Below, one piece after another: positions 43,107 through 53,266 of a stretch of DNA of 64,000 nucleotides; the first letter of the stretch is position 1; each line of letters opens with the position of its first letter. The translations under genes and the position numbers were made by a program. The DNA is from Marinitoga piezophila KA3 (lineage in GTDB: Bacteria > Thermotogota > Thermotogae > Petrotogales > Petrotogaceae): contig NC_016751.1 in the NCBI RefSeq assembly GCF_000255135.1, positions 620,001 to 684,000 on the forward strand, given 5' to 3'. The notes under the pieces are model-generated. The model was not told the origin of the DNA. It was given only the letters and a program-made list of their open reading frames with translations, and made no database searches.

Positions 43107-45998
43107 TTACTTTCCTTGGATTATATTATTGATATTTGAATATGTTGCATAACCATTATTAAAGAAGCTCATAAAGTTGTTTACTATACTCATTACACCT
43201 AAAACATTTGTCATTGCATTTTTTGGAACAAAGATGATGTCTCCTGGTTCTAATAATTTATTCATTTCTTCTGGAACGTTTGATCCATTATAAAAATCTT
43301 TAAGATTTAATACAATCGGTGGTTGATCTGGACCATCTGTAAATAAATATACATTTGAAAGTTCTGCTGTTTGTTTATTAACCCCAGCTTTAAATAAAGC
43401 TTCTATAACATTTAATCCTTTTGTATATGGTATCATTCCAGGTTTTAGAACCTCACCAAAGATATATACTACCTGATTGTGTGTACTTGGAATATATACT
43501 ACTGTTCCTGGTTCCACTAATATTTTATTTAAATTTTCTACGGAATCTAAATTAATTTCTTTAACTTCTCCAGATTTCAAATACAATTTAATGACTTCTT
43601 GACTTCTCCAATCAATAGAAATTTGACCCAATAATTCTGTTAAAGGTATTGAGACCTCTGTTTTTATACTTCTTGGTGATGTATTACCAAGAATAGTTAT
43701 ATAATTTAGATTAACATCTGTTTCAACAGTTACATATGTTCCCATTGGAATTTTTGCCATTGGATTGTTAATTACGTCAGAATTTGTATATTCAGCTATT
43801 TTTTCATTGTTTTGATATATTGTTATAGTACCAGTTCTTGAAGGTGAGAACCCATCTACAGCACTATATAAATTAATTAGCGTTACATAATCTTGATTCT
43901 TAGGGGTTAATGTTTTTATCATACCATTTTTATATACAATTATGTTATCGTTTTGTGTTTTTACCACGTTTATATAAATAGGTTTAATAACAGGAATTAT
44001 ACTTAACTTTTCTTGAGCTTCTGCTCCATTTAATTTGTATACACCATTTTCATCCTTTATCACAATTTCATATTTTTTAGATGGAATAAATCCTGATTTT
44101 AACAAGATATCCCATATTGATTCACTGTATTTTGCAACATATGTTCCTGGAACTACACCTTCACCTAATATATATACATTTCTCTTAGAAGTTTCAGCTA
44201 ATAAGGTCATTCCAGAATCTATAATATCGTTATATACTTTATTTTCTTCAATATAATATGTTTTAGAATAATTATCTCCCAATACTATTATTCTTCCGCT
44301 AAAATCGCTTCTAAAACCCCTTGCCCTTGCTATAATAGCTGATAAAGTCATTGGCTCTGAAAGGTTGAAATCCAATTTTCCATTATAATTAAATGCACCA
44401 AATAAATATACATAATTCTTTTTTATCTTTATTTTTATAATTGCTCCTGCTTTTAATTCTCCATTTTCAACTTCAAATGTTTTTACGTTATCCTCTAAAA
44501 TACCAAGTTTTGCTAAGATTGTTTGTTTATCTATTTTTTCGTTTTTTGAAAATCTCATTGTTCTTGCAATATCACCTGTTATATATACAACTTTATCTAT
44601 TGTTGTTACATCCACAAACATTCCTGGTTTAAAATCTATATTTTTTGTAGCTTCAATAGTTTCTTTTGTTTCAGGGTCAAATATTTTTATTATAGCTGAA
44701 TCTTTATCTATTCCATATTTACCTATTAATGTATCTAAATCAAATTTTTCATTTTTTCTAAATACTATTTTTCCTCTTCCAGTCATATAAATATATTTTT
44801 CCTGAGAAATAAATTCTATGGACATATTATTTTTTAAATTTATATTTGTTGTAGCTTCAAAGGTTTCTTTTGTTTCTGGATCGTATATTTTAACCTTTGT
44901 TGTATCTTTATCAATACCTAATTTTCCAATTAATGTATTTAAATCAAATGATTCATTTGGTTCAAATATTATTTTTCCTCTTCCATTTACAAAAACATAA
45001 TTTTCAATAGGAGTAAATTCTACAAATTGTCCAGGTGCAAATTCATAATTTTCTGTAACTTCTATTGGTTTTCCGGTTTTTTTATCATAAACTTTATATA
45101 AAACCTTTTTTGGATCTATTCCTAATTTTGCCATTAATGTTTTCAAATCAAAACTTTCATCTTTTTCAAATAATACTTTTCCACCTTTTTCATCAATTCC
45201 AAAAACATATACATATTTATCAAGCTTTTTTATAACAACTGTATCGCCTTTTTCAAGCATTATTTTTTTCGTTTTTAGCTCATCAAATGTTATGTTTAAG
45301 ATATTATTTCCTCTTAAAATCATTATATTATTATCAAGCATTTGTAAATTTACTTCTGTTACAGATATTGCTTCAGAAATAATATCATTTAAAGTTATTC
45401 CATCATAAAATTGCAATGTTTTTATTCCAAAATCTGTATAAACAGTTATATCGTTATTATATTCAAAAGGAACAAGAATTGTAGAATTCTCTGGAATCAT
45501 TGGATCGTCCTCAAGTAATAAACCTTTGAATAAATTTGTTATATCATATTTTTCTATCTTTCCATCAGGATATTTTACAATAACTTTAGAACTTTTCCAT
45601 TCTACAGCAAATCCACCAGCTAACGCCAATACCTTTGAAAGACTTAACTGAGGTAAAGGCATTTCAACAATTCCCTGTTCTTTTACATTACCAATTATTT
45701 GAACTCTAAATGGAGCGTAATTGGTAATACCCAAAGTTATATTAGGTGATTTTATATAAATGGCCATTTTTTCTTTAATTTCATTTTCGAGCTGTGATAT
45801 ATCTTTACCTTCTGCTTTCATTCTTCCTATTGGTGGAACTGTTATCATGCCATCAGGACCAACAAGTATTTGTTGATTGGAATATTCTGGATATCCAAAA
45901 ACCCATATTCCAAGAACATCTCCTTTTCTGATAGTATATTCTGAAAATGCAACTATAACCAATAATACAGTCAATAAAAGAACGAGTTTCTTCTTCAT
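43107..45998 (-). CDS. Large SLBB-domain polysaccharide-export-type protein
   Basis: A 963-residue protein with a cleavable signal peptide (MKKK, then a hydrophobic stretch to about residue 18). An N-terminal Wza-type export domain follows (YTIRKGDVLGIWVFGYPEYS, VGPDGMITVPPIGRM, about 20-100), then an SLBB domain (GNVKEQG...LALAGGF). About ten further SLBB-like units reach residue 930. Four of them, at about 255-535, are close tandem copies. Typical Wza proteins have 350-400 residues, so this is much larger and may span a wide space such as the Thermotogota periplasm. It has no lipobox. It is the last gene after two secreted/TPR genes. Confidence 0.85.
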   Translation of the reverse strand: MKKKLVLLLTVLLVIVAFSEYTIRKGDVLGIWVFGYPEYSNQQILVGPDGMITVPPIGRMKAEGKDISQLENEIKEKMAIYIKSPNITLGITNYAPFRVQIIGNVKEQGIVEMPLPQLSLSKVLALAGGFAVEWKSSKVIVKYPDGKIEKYDITNLFKGLLLEDDPMIPENSTILVPFEYNNDITVYTDFGIKTLQFYDGITLNDIISEAISVTEVNLQMLDNNIMILRGNNILNITFDELKTKKIMLEKGDTVVIKKLDKYVYVFGIDEKGGKVLFEKDESFDLKTLMAKLGIDPKKVLYKVYDKKTGKPIEVTENYEFAPGQFVEFTPIENYVFVNGRGKIIFEPNESFDLNTLIGKLGIDKDTTKVKIYDPETKETFEATTNINLKNNMSIEFISQEKYIYMTGRGKIVFRKNEKFDLDTLIGKYGIDKDSAIIKIFDPETKETIEATKNIDFKPGMFVDVTTIDKVVYITGDIARTMRFSKNEKIDKQTILAKLGILEDNVKTFEVENGELKAGAIIKIKIKKNYVYLFGAFNYNGKLDFNLSEPMTLSAIIARARGFRSDFSGRIIVLGDNYSKTYYIEENKVYNDIIDSGMTLLAETSKRNVYILGEGVVPGTYVAKYSESIWDILLKSGFIPSKKYEIVIKDENGVYKLNGAEAQEKLSIIPVIKPIYINVVKTQNDNIIVYKNGMIKTLTPKNQDYVTLINLYSAVDGFSPSRTGTITIYQNNEKIAEYTNSDVINNPMAKIPMGTYVTVETDVNLNYITILGNTSPRSIKTEVSIPLTELLGQISIDWRSQEVIKLYLKSGEVKEINLDSVENLNKILVEPGTVVYIPSTHNQVVYIFGEVLKPGMIPYTKGLNVIEALFKAGVNKQTAELSNVYLFTDGPDQPPIVLNLKDFYNGSNVPEEMNKLLEPGDIIFVPKNAMTNVLGVMSIVNNFMSFFNNGYATYSNINNIIQGK
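44500..45235 (-). repeat. Four tandem SLBB-like units of about 69 residues in the export protein
   Basis: Copies begin near 45170, 44965, 44760 and 44555 (minus strand), about 205 bases apart. They share the core (E/K)xFDLxTLIGKLGID and a following DPETKETxEAT segment. The two middle copies are nearly identical and the outer ones more diverged. Confidence 0.82.
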
Positions 45999-46018
45999 AA
46001 AAAAACCTCCCGCTATAT

Positions 46019-46477
46019 TTATTTTTTTATTTTAATTATTTGCTCTATAAGATTTAATTCCTGATTGGAAAAACCATTTAATTTTAACAAATTCAATATT
46101 TCACTGGCTTTAGAAAATTCCTTTAATTTTAAATATGATCTTAATAATAACATGTTCATTTCCATAAAATACATTTCATTAACCTTTATTTTAATGCATT
46201 CTTCATATTTTCCAGATTCAAATAATGCTTTCATTAAATAAAAATTTGTCTCTTCAGAGTTAAAACCATTATTTATAGCTTTTCTAAAAAAATCGGCCGC
46301 TTTGGAATATTCATTTTTCATTAAATAACATACACCCAGATTATGTAAGGCTATTATATTATTCGGTTCATCTTTTAACACCATTTCATAATTTTCAATG
46401 GCAAAATCCACATTACTTTCTTTTAATGCCATATTGGCTATACTGATATAATAATTGATTTCTTTTTTATTCTGCAA
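46019..46477 (-). CDS. TPR-repeat protein
   Basis: About 152 residues made almost wholly of tetratricopeptide repeats, with canonical spacing in IALHNLGVCYLMKNEYSKAADFFRKAI. No signal peptide is seen, so it is probably cytoplasmic. TTG at 46477 is preferred because GGAAGGTG ends six bases before it; the in-frame GTG at 46486 is part of that site. It overlaps the end of the upstream secreted-protein gene and precedes the SLBB protein. It is presumably a scaffold for a cell-envelope system. Confidence 0.78.
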   Translation of the reverse strand: MQNKKEINYYISIANMALKESNVDFAIENYEMVLKDEPNNIIALHNLGVCYLMKNEYSKAADFFRKAINNGFNSEETNFYLMKALFESGKYEECIKIKVNEMYFMEMNMLLLRSYLKLKEFSKASEILNLLKLNGFSNQELNLIEQIIKIKK

Positions 46478-48221
46478 TTCCAACACCTTCCGAATAATAA
46501 TACATAGTATCTGTTATCACTTTATTCCCAATATGTAAAAAGATTCTTACCGGTCTAATACCCGGTGCAATTGGAGGGAATATTTTATAATTTATTTTTT
46601 GAATAATCTTTTTTGAGTCTTTTATGTATTTTTCAAATAAACCAAAATCTTCTTTAGGAATAATTGCTCCACCTGTTAATTTTACCAAATTTTGAGTTTG
46701 TTCTGTTATATATTGATTTTTTACTATATATAACGATGTATTTGTAAATATAAACGGTATTATACTTGTTATATTAACATATTTATTTATGTCTGAATTT
46801 TCTTCATCATTTAAAATTACCACAGAATCATTTTTTATTTTTGGTAACATTTCAAGAAATAGATGTTCTGTATTATCAAAATAATAAAAATTCGGTTTCT
46901 CTAAACTTTTATTGTAATTAAACGCATACCTTCCCTCTGAATCGGTAATATAAATCTTTTTACTTATAAATTCTATAAAGTTATTTCCTGGATAAACAGT
47001 ATTAATTTTTAAGTCTATTTTCATTTTTTCTGTATTAAATGCTATGCTATATATAAATATGTAAAACGGTAATGTTTCACTTTCAAAATCCACCATATCA
47101 AGCGAAGCCTGAAATTTGGTATAGTCAAATTTGGTTATTACACCATTTTTATATTTTAATAGATATGGAAATTTATAGAATTCTTTTAATTTTCCATCTT
47201 CAAATAAATATGTCTTATCATTCATAAAAGATATCAAAGTTATATTAAACGGCAAAGAGGCTATACTATATGGAAGGTGCTTGTTTTTTAAAATATATTG
47301 TTTTACAATCTTTTTTTCAAAAATAGAAAAATATAGCAATTTTTTGTTTTTTATATCTAAAAGCTTAATCTCACCATCAAATAATGAACCTGAAGTAATA
47401 AATTCATCATGAGACATTTTGAACTCTTCAATAACTTTTCCAGTATAATCTAACTCTAAAACACTATTTTTCTCATTTGAAAATACCCAGAACCTTCCCA
47501 CTTTATCAATTCCAAACAATAATAGATTCTTTAAGGAACTAATTTTTGTAAACACATATTTATTCGATTTGGAAAAATTCTTCATTAAATATAATCCTGT
47601 ATTTCCTGAAATATAAAAATAATCTGTTCTATCATCATAATATATATTTATCGCTTCAAAATCATCGGAAATTATTTCATTTAATTTTATCCAGCCTTCA
47701 ACTGTATTATTGGCATTTGTATAATATATCAATTTATTTTGAACATCAAGAAGATATATATACTCATTTATTATTTCAAAATCGTTTATAATATAAAACT
47801 TTTCGTTCGAATTAATTATATTTTTTACCTTAAATAATTCTTTTACTTTTAATTCAGGATGCTCTGCTACGCCAAATGTTTTAAGAGACGATATAAATTT
47901 GTTAAGCGATATTGTTTCGCTATTGGAGGGAGCAAAAAACAAAATATTGTTTAAATCTTCCTGTGCTTTATCAATCTGTCCAAGCAATAAATCTAATTTT
48001 GCTGCGTAATACCAGAAATATGGAACATCATTTAAATAAATTTCATTGGTCATTGCTTCAGATAACTTTAATCTTGCTTCATATCTATTACCAGAAAAAA
48101 AAGCCTGAAGGCTCTCCGAAAATAATTTTCGAGCCATTTTTTCGCTTTCTGTTAAATTTTGAGAATATGCAAAAATAGTTAGTACAATAAGAAATACCAG
48201 AACAATAAACTTATTTTTCAT
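46467..48221 (-). CDS. Secreted protein with N-terminal TPR-like and beta-propeller-like regions
   Basis: A 584-residue protein with a clear signal peptide (MKNKFIVLVFLIVLTIFAYSQ). Residues 22-115 look like two or three TPRs (SLQAFFSGNRYEARLKLSEAM, KLDLLLGQIDKAQEDLNNIL). The rest is beta-rich with repeated short Tyr/Phe strands (YIYLLDVQNKLIYYTN, GRFWVFSNEKNSVLELDYTG), like an NHL or Kelch-type propeller. I do not recognise a named family. Its ATG overlaps the plsY stop as TAATG. Position suggests a part in the same envelope/export system as the SLBB protein. Confidence 0.72.
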   Translation of the reverse strand: MKNKFIVLVFLIVLTIFAYSQNLTESEKMARKLFSESLQAFFSGNRYEARLKLSEAMTNEIYLNDVPYFWYYAAKLDLLLGQIDKAQEDLNNILFFAPSNSETISLNKFISSLKTFGVAEHPELKVKELFKVKNIINSNEKFYIINDFEIINEYIYLLDVQNKLIYYTNANNTVEGWIKLNEIISDDFEAINIYYDDRTDYFYISGNTGLYLMKNFSKSNKYVFTKISSLKNLLLFGIDKVGRFWVFSNEKNSVLELDYTGKVIEEFKMSHDEFITSGSLFDGEIKLLDIKNKKLLYFSIFEKKIVKQYILKNKHLPYSIASLPFNITLISFMNDKTYLFEDGKLKEFYKFPYLLKYKNGVITKFDYTKFQASLDMVDFESETLPFYIFIYSIAFNTEKMKIDLKINTVYPGNNFIEFISKKIYITDSEGRYAFNYNKSLEKPNFYYFDNTEHLFLEMLPKIKNDSVVILNDEENSDINKYVNITSIIPFIFTNTSLYIVKNQYITEQTQNLVKLTGGAIIPKEDFGLFEKYIKDSKKIIQKINYKIFPPIAPGIRPVRIFLHIGNKVITDTMYYYSEGVGIAE

Positions 48222-48817
48222 TATCTTACCGATTTCTTAATTATCTCTATGATATCTGTTTTTCTTTCATTTCCATTAATTAATCTCTGAATATTAGCTT
48301 TATGCATATATACACTTAACCCTGCAAGGGTAAGATTTAATATTCCCAATTCTTTTGAAAAAAGGAAACTAACAAATCCAAGTATTGTTAATGTAACTAT
48401 AGAGGCCAGCGATACATATTTTGTAATTAACGTTATAGGAAGCCATATCATAAAAAACAACCATCCAATTGTAGGATTTAATGCAAAATACGTACCAACA
48501 GTGGAAGCCACTCCTTTACCACCTTTAAATCTTAACCATATCGGAAACAAATGCCCTAATACAGCAGCTAATGCCACTAAATAAGCTATACTTCCAGAAA
48601 ATTTAAAGGCTAAAAATGTTGGACAAAATGCCTTAGCTGCATCAAGAACCATGCTTAATATTCCAGGCAAAGCCCCTGCACTTCTTAAAACATTTGTTCC
48701 TCCAACATTTCCACTTCCAACTTTGGTGATATCTATACCTTTTATTTTTGCCATAATATAACTAAAAGGTATAGAACCACATAAATATCCAAAAATTATC
48801 CATAATATCAAAGACAA
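48221..48817 (-). CDS. plsY: Acyl-phosphate:glycerol-3-phosphate acyltransferase
   Basis: A 198-residue membrane protein with the three PlsY motifs: GSIPFSYIMAK near 13, GSGNVGGTNVLRSAG near 35 and HLFPIWLRFKGGKGVAST near 90. It makes lysophosphatidate, the first step of phospholipid synthesis. TTG at 48817 is preferred because GAGGTGA lies five bases before it; the in-frame GTG at 48826 is within that site. It lies 5-14 bases after der. Confidence 0.95.
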   Translation of the reverse strand: MSLILWIIFGYLCGSIPFSYIMAKIKGIDITKVGSGNVGGTNVLRSAGALPGILSMVLDAAKAFCPTFLAFKFSGSIAYLVALAAVLGHLFPIWLRFKGGKGVASTVGTYFALNPTIGWLFFMIWLPITLITKYVSLASIVTLTILGFVSFLFSKELGILNLTLAGLSVYMHKANIQRLINGNERKTDIIEIIKKSVR

Positions 48818-48830
48818 TTTAATCACCTCA

Positions 48831-50162
48831 TTATTTCTTACGGTTTTTAAATTTTATAAATACAGGGGATCCAATAAATGGATCTATATATCTACGTATC
48901 ATATTTTGAATAGCTCTTTGATATGATTTTGGTATTTCATGAGGCATATTGCTGAAAAATGTAAATACCGGTGGTTTTACATCAACCTGAGTTCCATAAT
49001 ATATCTTTATTCTTTTTCCTTTTCTAACTGGTGGTGGAGAAACCATCATAAATCTTTCCAATGCCGCATTTAAAGCGCTTGTTGGTATTCTTCTTGTATA
49101 TGATTCATATGCGGTGTTAATTGCATCCATAAGTTTTTCTATTCCCCAATGTTTTACTGTAGAAGTGAATACAACAGGACTATAATTTACAAAATATAAT
49201 TCTTTTTCAAACATTTTTAAATATTCTTCCACTCTTTTATCGTGATACTTTACTAAATCCCATTTATTAAATGCTATAACTGTAGCCTTACCTCTATTTT
49301 CAGCAGTTCCTATTACTTTTTTATCCTGTTGAGTAATTCCCTCTGTTGCATCAATTAAAAGAACCACCACATCTGAGTTTTCAATTGCACGTATAGTCCT
49401 AACAGTACTATACATTTCCACACTGCCGTATTTGGTTTTTGATTTTCTCTTTAATCCTGCTGTGTCAACAAAAAGATATTTCTGTCCATTTATTTCCACT
49501 AATTCATCTATTGTATCCCTTGTTGTCCCCGGAACATTTGAAACTATTGCTCTTTCAATACCTGTAATTGCATTAAATAATGAGGATTTACCGGCATTTG
49601 CTCTCCCAATTAGAGCAACCTTTATAATATCTTCATCATTTTCTTCTAACTCTTCCATATGCTCTGGAATTTTTTCAAATAATTTTTCTATTAATTCATC
49701 CAGATTTTTATTATGTTCAGCAGATATTGGAATTGGCTCTCCAAATCCTAATTTATAAATTTCTGGCAATACGTTTAATTCAAACTTTTCATATGATTCA
49801 ACCTTATTTGCAACAAGAATTACTTTATCCTTTATTTTTCTAAGTGTGTTTGCAAGATAATAGTCTTCTGCGGTTAATCCATTTCTTCCATCAATTACAA
49901 ATATTATTGAATCCGCTTCTTCAAGCGAATTCATAACTTTTTCTTTTGCAATAGCTTCTAATTCATTGGTAGGCTCTTCAAAAATACCGCATGTATCAAC
50001 TAAGGTGAAGGCACGCCCATCGTAGCGTGCCTCACTAAATATTTGATCTCTTGTTACACCTGGCATATCCATTACTATTGCTTTTTTTTCTTTTATCAAC
50101 CTGTTAAATAAAGTTGATTTGCCTACATTTGGTTTCCCAATGATTAGTACAACTGGTTTCAT
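48831..50162 (-). CDS. der: Ribosome-assembly GTPase Der (EngA)
   Basis: A 443-residue protein with two tandem GTPase domains: GKPNVGKST with DMPGVTRDQ and DTCG in the first, and GRANAGKSS with VPGTTRDTID and DTAG in the second; NKxD motifs appear as NKVE and NKWD. A C-terminal KH-like domain follows. It is needed for 50S subunit maturation. The NKVE in the first domain deviates from NKxD (Glu for Asp), which may change guanine specificity slightly. Confidence 0.97.
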   Translation of the reverse strand: MKPVVLIIGKPNVGKSTLFNRLIKEKKAIVMDMPGVTRDQIFSEARYDGRAFTLVDTCGIFEEPTNELEAIAKEKVMNSLEEADSIIFVIDGRNGLTAEDYYLANTLRKIKDKVILVANKVESYEKFELNVLPEIYKLGFGEPIPISAEHNKNLDELIEKLFEKIPEHMEELEENDEDIIKVALIGRANAGKSSLFNAITGIERAIVSNVPGTTRDTIDELVEINGQKYLFVDTAGLKRKSKTKYGSVEMYSTVRTIRAIENSDVVVLLIDATEGITQQDKKVIGTAENRGKATVIAFNKWDLVKYHDKRVEEYLKMFEKELYFVNYSPVVFTSTVKHWGIEKLMDAINTAYESYTRRIPTSALNAALERFMMVSPPPVRKGKRIKIYYGTQVDVKPPVFTFFSNMPHEIPKSYQRAIQNMIRRYIDPFIGSPVFIKFKNRKK

Positions 50163-50177
50163 TTATTTAATCACCTC

Positions 50178-51737
50178 TTATTCTTCTAATAAGCTAACAA
50201 CCATACTTCCTTTTTGATCTTCAGCTTCAAATTCTATTTTAATTATTTTACCATTTACTGTACTTCCAATTTCCAATACATCTTTTATATCCTGATTTTC
50301 TTCAAGATTTATCTTTGATTTTGGAATAAATGCTTCTACTTCATATTCATCAACGATAATTACAGCACCTTTTCCAACATATTTTACCACTTTACCTGAA
50401 ATTTCATCACCATTTTTTAATTCATTTGATACCTTTTTCCATGGATTTTCTTTTGCCTGTTTTACACTTAATTTTATTTTCCTATTTTCTTTATCTACAT
50501 GTAAAACCTTTACTTTTACTTTATCTCCTTCTTTAAATAAATCTTCAACATTATCTACAAAATTCCAGGATAATTCTGAAACATGGGAAAATCCTGTTAA
50601 TTCATTATCGAGTTTTATTATCAAACCATTTGGTAATATTTTTTCTACCACTCCATCTACAATATCGCCTTCATGCAATTTTTCATCAATATCTTTCCAT
50701 GGATCTCCTAAAACCTGTTTATAGCTTAATGTGATTTTCTTTTTGTCTTTATCAATTGAGAGAACTTTTACTTTCACTTTATCTCCAACTGATACAACAT
50801 CCTCAATTTTCCTTTTACCTGACCAGAAAATTTCTGATTCATGTACCAATCCTTCAATACCTTCACCTAATTTTACAGCAAATCCAAATGGGAATATTTC
50901 TATAACTTCCCCTTCTACAATTGAATCAACTGGATAATCTTTTTCTACTGTTTCCCATGGATCGTCTTTTAATCTTTTTACTGATACAGAAATTTTTCTA
51001 TTTTCTTTATCAAGTTTTATAATTATACCTTTTACTTTGTCTCCTATTTTATACATTTCATTTATATCAACTTTTTTATCCCAGGAAATTTCGCTTTTTG
51101 GAACCAATGCTGTAATGTATGGATTTAAACTTATAAATAATCCAAATTCTTTTATTCCCGTAACTACACCTTCAACAAGTGTATTTAAATTATGTGTATT
51201 GAAAAATTCCTCGATATATTTATCTACCAATCCTTTTCTTGAAACTACAATATTTAATCTTCTTCTTCTTTCTTCTCTTTTAATTACAAGAAAATCCATT
51301 TCTTCTCTTGGAAATGGTTCATTTGGATTTAACATTGCAAGAGAGCCTGGCAAAAATGCTCTTACAACATTTTCAAGTTCTACTATATATCCTTTTTCAA
51401 CTCTTTCTTTGATTTTTCCCTTTACTACTTTACCTTCTACAATTTCATCAATTATTTCGTCTTTCTTTGCAGCTTTTTCAGAACCAAAAGCCTGTCCTTC
51501 TGCATCATTAATTTTTAAAAGCTTTACCTTTATTTTTTCACCTTTTTTATATTCATCAATATTTTTTAATAAATAATCCTTTCCCACATAAACATCAAAT
51601 GCTTTCCCTGGCGCAGAAACGTATACTCCATCAGAACTAATGGAAATAATCTCACCAGTTAATGTTTCCCCCTTTTTTATATGAAATTCACTTACTTCAT
51701 CAAGCATCTTCTCAAACTCGTTTTTGTCTTCAACCAT
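50178..51737 (-). CDS. rpsA: Ribosomal protein S1-type multi-S1-domain RNA-binding protein
   Basis: A 519-residue protein with about six S1/OB-fold repeats. The later ones are typical (GEVIEIFPFGFAVKLGEGIEGLVHESE near 275, and GVVEKILPNGLIIKLDNELTGFSHVSELSW near 360). S1 brings mRNA to the 30S subunit. ATG 51737 lies five bases after GGAGGGG. It overlaps the end of ispH by 8 bases, an arrangement related to the ispH-rpsA fusions of some Firmicutes. Confidence 0.93.
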   Translation of the reverse strand: MVEDKNEFEKMLDEVSEFHIKKGETLTGEIISISSDGVYVSAPGKAFDVYVGKDYLLKNIDEYKKGEKIKVKLLKINDAEGQAFGSEKAAKKDEIIDEIVEGKVVKGKIKERVEKGYIVELENVVRAFLPGSLAMLNPNEPFPREEMDFLVIKREERRRRLNIVVSRKGLVDKYIEEFFNTHNLNTLVEGVVTGIKEFGLFISLNPYITALVPKSEISWDKKVDINEMYKIGDKVKGIIIKLDKENRKISVSVKRLKDDPWETVEKDYPVDSIVEGEVIEIFPFGFAVKLGEGIEGLVHESEIFWSGKRKIEDVVSVGDKVKVKVLSIDKDKKKITLSYKQVLGDPWKDIDEKLHEGDIVDGVVEKILPNGLIIKLDNELTGFSHVSELSWNFVDNVEDLFKEGDKVKVKVLHVDKENRKIKLSVKQAKENPWKKVSNELKNGDEISGKVVKYVGKGAVIIVDEYEVEAFIPKSKINLEENQDIKDVLEIGSTVNGKIIKIEFEAEDQKGSMVVSLLEE

Positions 51738-52581
51738 CAAAACCCCTCCTTAGATATTCAATGACTTCTTCTAATGATTTATTTGGTGTGGAAGTCCCTG
51801 TAAGAATTCCCACCCTATTATATTGTTTTGTAATCTGCATTTCTTTTAACTCATTAACCGAATCAATATGAACCGTATTTTCATTATATTTTTTTGAAAT
51901 TTCATATAACTTTCGCGTATTGGAACTATGCTTTCCGCCTATTATTATAACAAATTCTGCCCAAATTGCAATATCTTTTGCTTCATTTTCTCTGATTTTC
52001 GTTTCATAACAAATTGTATCTTTAATTAAAATCTCATTATAATCGCATAATTTTACCATTTCTGAGGAAAAATTTTTGAAATTATTATAATCCATGGTTG
52101 TTTGAGTAATTATACATATTTTATCGCTTTTAACATATGTAGGTTCTCTTAAAATAATAACTTTTTCTTCATCTATGTTTCCTTTTAATCCTATCATTTC
52201 AGCATGTTCTTTTTTGCCATATGCAACTATAAAATATCCTTTTTTCTGCATTTCATATGCATATTTAAAAACATTTTCAACAATAGGGCAGGTTAAATCA
52301 ACTATTTTTTTAAAATTCTTTTCTAAATATTCTTTATCTTTTTTGGGAACACCATGAGCCCTGATAATACAAATTGCTTCTCCGGAATCTTCCGGTAAAA
52401 CATCCAAAGATTCAAAAGATAAAATTCCCCTATTTAACAAATCTTTTTTTACTTCATTATTATGAACAAGATCTCCATATAAATATACCTTTTCACCACT
52501 TTTTGAAAGCTCTACTGCTTTTTCGTATGCTCTTTGAACACCATAACAAAAACCTATTTTTGAGGCTAATTTTATTTCCAC
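51730..52581 (-). CDS. ispH: 4-hydroxy-3-methylbut-2-enyl diphosphate reductase
   Basis: About 283 residues. The three cluster cysteines are visible (GFCYGV, LTCPIV, TICYET). Substrate residues lie in RAHGVP, GKKEHAE, TQTTM and GGKHSSNT, and the C-terminal GTSTPNKSLEEV is present. It catalyses the last step of the MEP isoprenoid pathway. GTG at 52581 (MEIKLASKIGFCYG) is preferred with AGGAG eight bases upstream, and it matches the usual family N-terminus; GTG 52590 lies inside the ribosome site. Confidence 0.96.
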   Translation of the reverse strand: MEIKLASKIGFCYGVQRAYEKAVELSKSGEKVYLYGDLVHNNEVKKDLLNRGILSFESLDVLPEDSGEAICIIRAHGVPKKDKEYLEKNFKKIVDLTCPIVENVFKYAYEMQKKGYFIVAYGKKEHAEMIGLKGNIDEEKVIILREPTYVKSDKICIITQTTMDYNNFKNFSSEMVKLCDYNEILIKDTICYETKIRENEAKDIAIWAEFVIIIGGKHSSNTRKLYEISKKYNENTVHIDSVNELKEMQITKQYNRVGILTGTSTPNKSLEEVIEYLRRGFDG

Positions 52582-52586
52582 AAAAT

Positions 52587-53255
52587 TCACTCCTGATTTA
52601 TTTTTTTATTTATTATTTTACTAATTTCATCAACTACGGTTTTAATATCTTTCCCAGTAGTATCAACGGTTATTGCATCTTCAGCAGGTTTTAATGGAGC
52701 TATATCTCTTGTGGAATCAGCAATATCTCTTTTTTCTATTTCTTTATAAATTTCCTCATAATTTACATTTTTCCCTTTTTCAAGTAATTCTTTATATCTT
52801 CTTCTGGCTCTTTCTTCAATTGATGCTGTAAGAAAGATTTTCACGTCAGCATCAGGTAATACCACTGTTCCAATATCTCTTCCATCAATAACAACATTAT
52901 GTATTTTCGAAAGTGATTTTAATATTTCATTAACCTTATTTCTTACTTTTTCATTTTTAGCTACTATAGAAGCTGCTTTTCCAATTTCAGGCGTTCGAAT
53001 CTGCATTCCAAGCTTTTCGTCACCAAGATAATATTCACCATCAATTATTTTTATATCAAAGTCTTTCAATGCTTTTATTATATCATCTTCATTAAATAAA
53101 TCAAAATTCATTTTTTTTACGAAATACCCAAAAGCTCTATATAATGCACCGCTATCAAGATAATATAAATTAAATATCTTTGCTATTTCCTTTGCTATAG
53201 TACTTTTTCCTGAACCCGCTGGTCCATCAATTGCCACTTTGAATGTTTTGCTCAT
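52587..53255 (-). CDS. cmk: Cytidylate kinase
   Basis: A 222-residue P-loop kinase: GPAGSGKST, then DSGALYRAF, IDGRDIGTVVLPDADVKIFLTAS and RRRYKELLEKG. It phosphorylates CMP and dCMP. It sits between aspS and ispH with gaps of 11 and 5 bases. The cmk-ispH-rpsA-der order is common in bacteria. Confidence 0.97.
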   Translation of the reverse strand: MSKTFKVAIDGPAGSGKSTIAKEIAKIFNLYYLDSGALYRAFGYFVKKMNFDLFNEDDIIKALKDFDIKIIDGEYYLGDEKLGMQIRTPEIGKAASIVAKNEKVRNKVNEILKSLSKIHNVVIDGRDIGTVVLPDADVKIFLTASIEERARRRYKELLEKGKNVNYEEIYKEIEKRDIADSTRDIAPLKPAEDAITVDTTGKDIKTVVDEISKIINKKINQE

Positions 53256-53266
53256 TCCATGTCACC

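Noticed and set aside
51037-51576. 179-codon plus-strand frame opposite rpsA
   Set aside because: Ser/Phe/Ile-rich shadow of the S1-domain gene, with no start signal and no recognisable motif.
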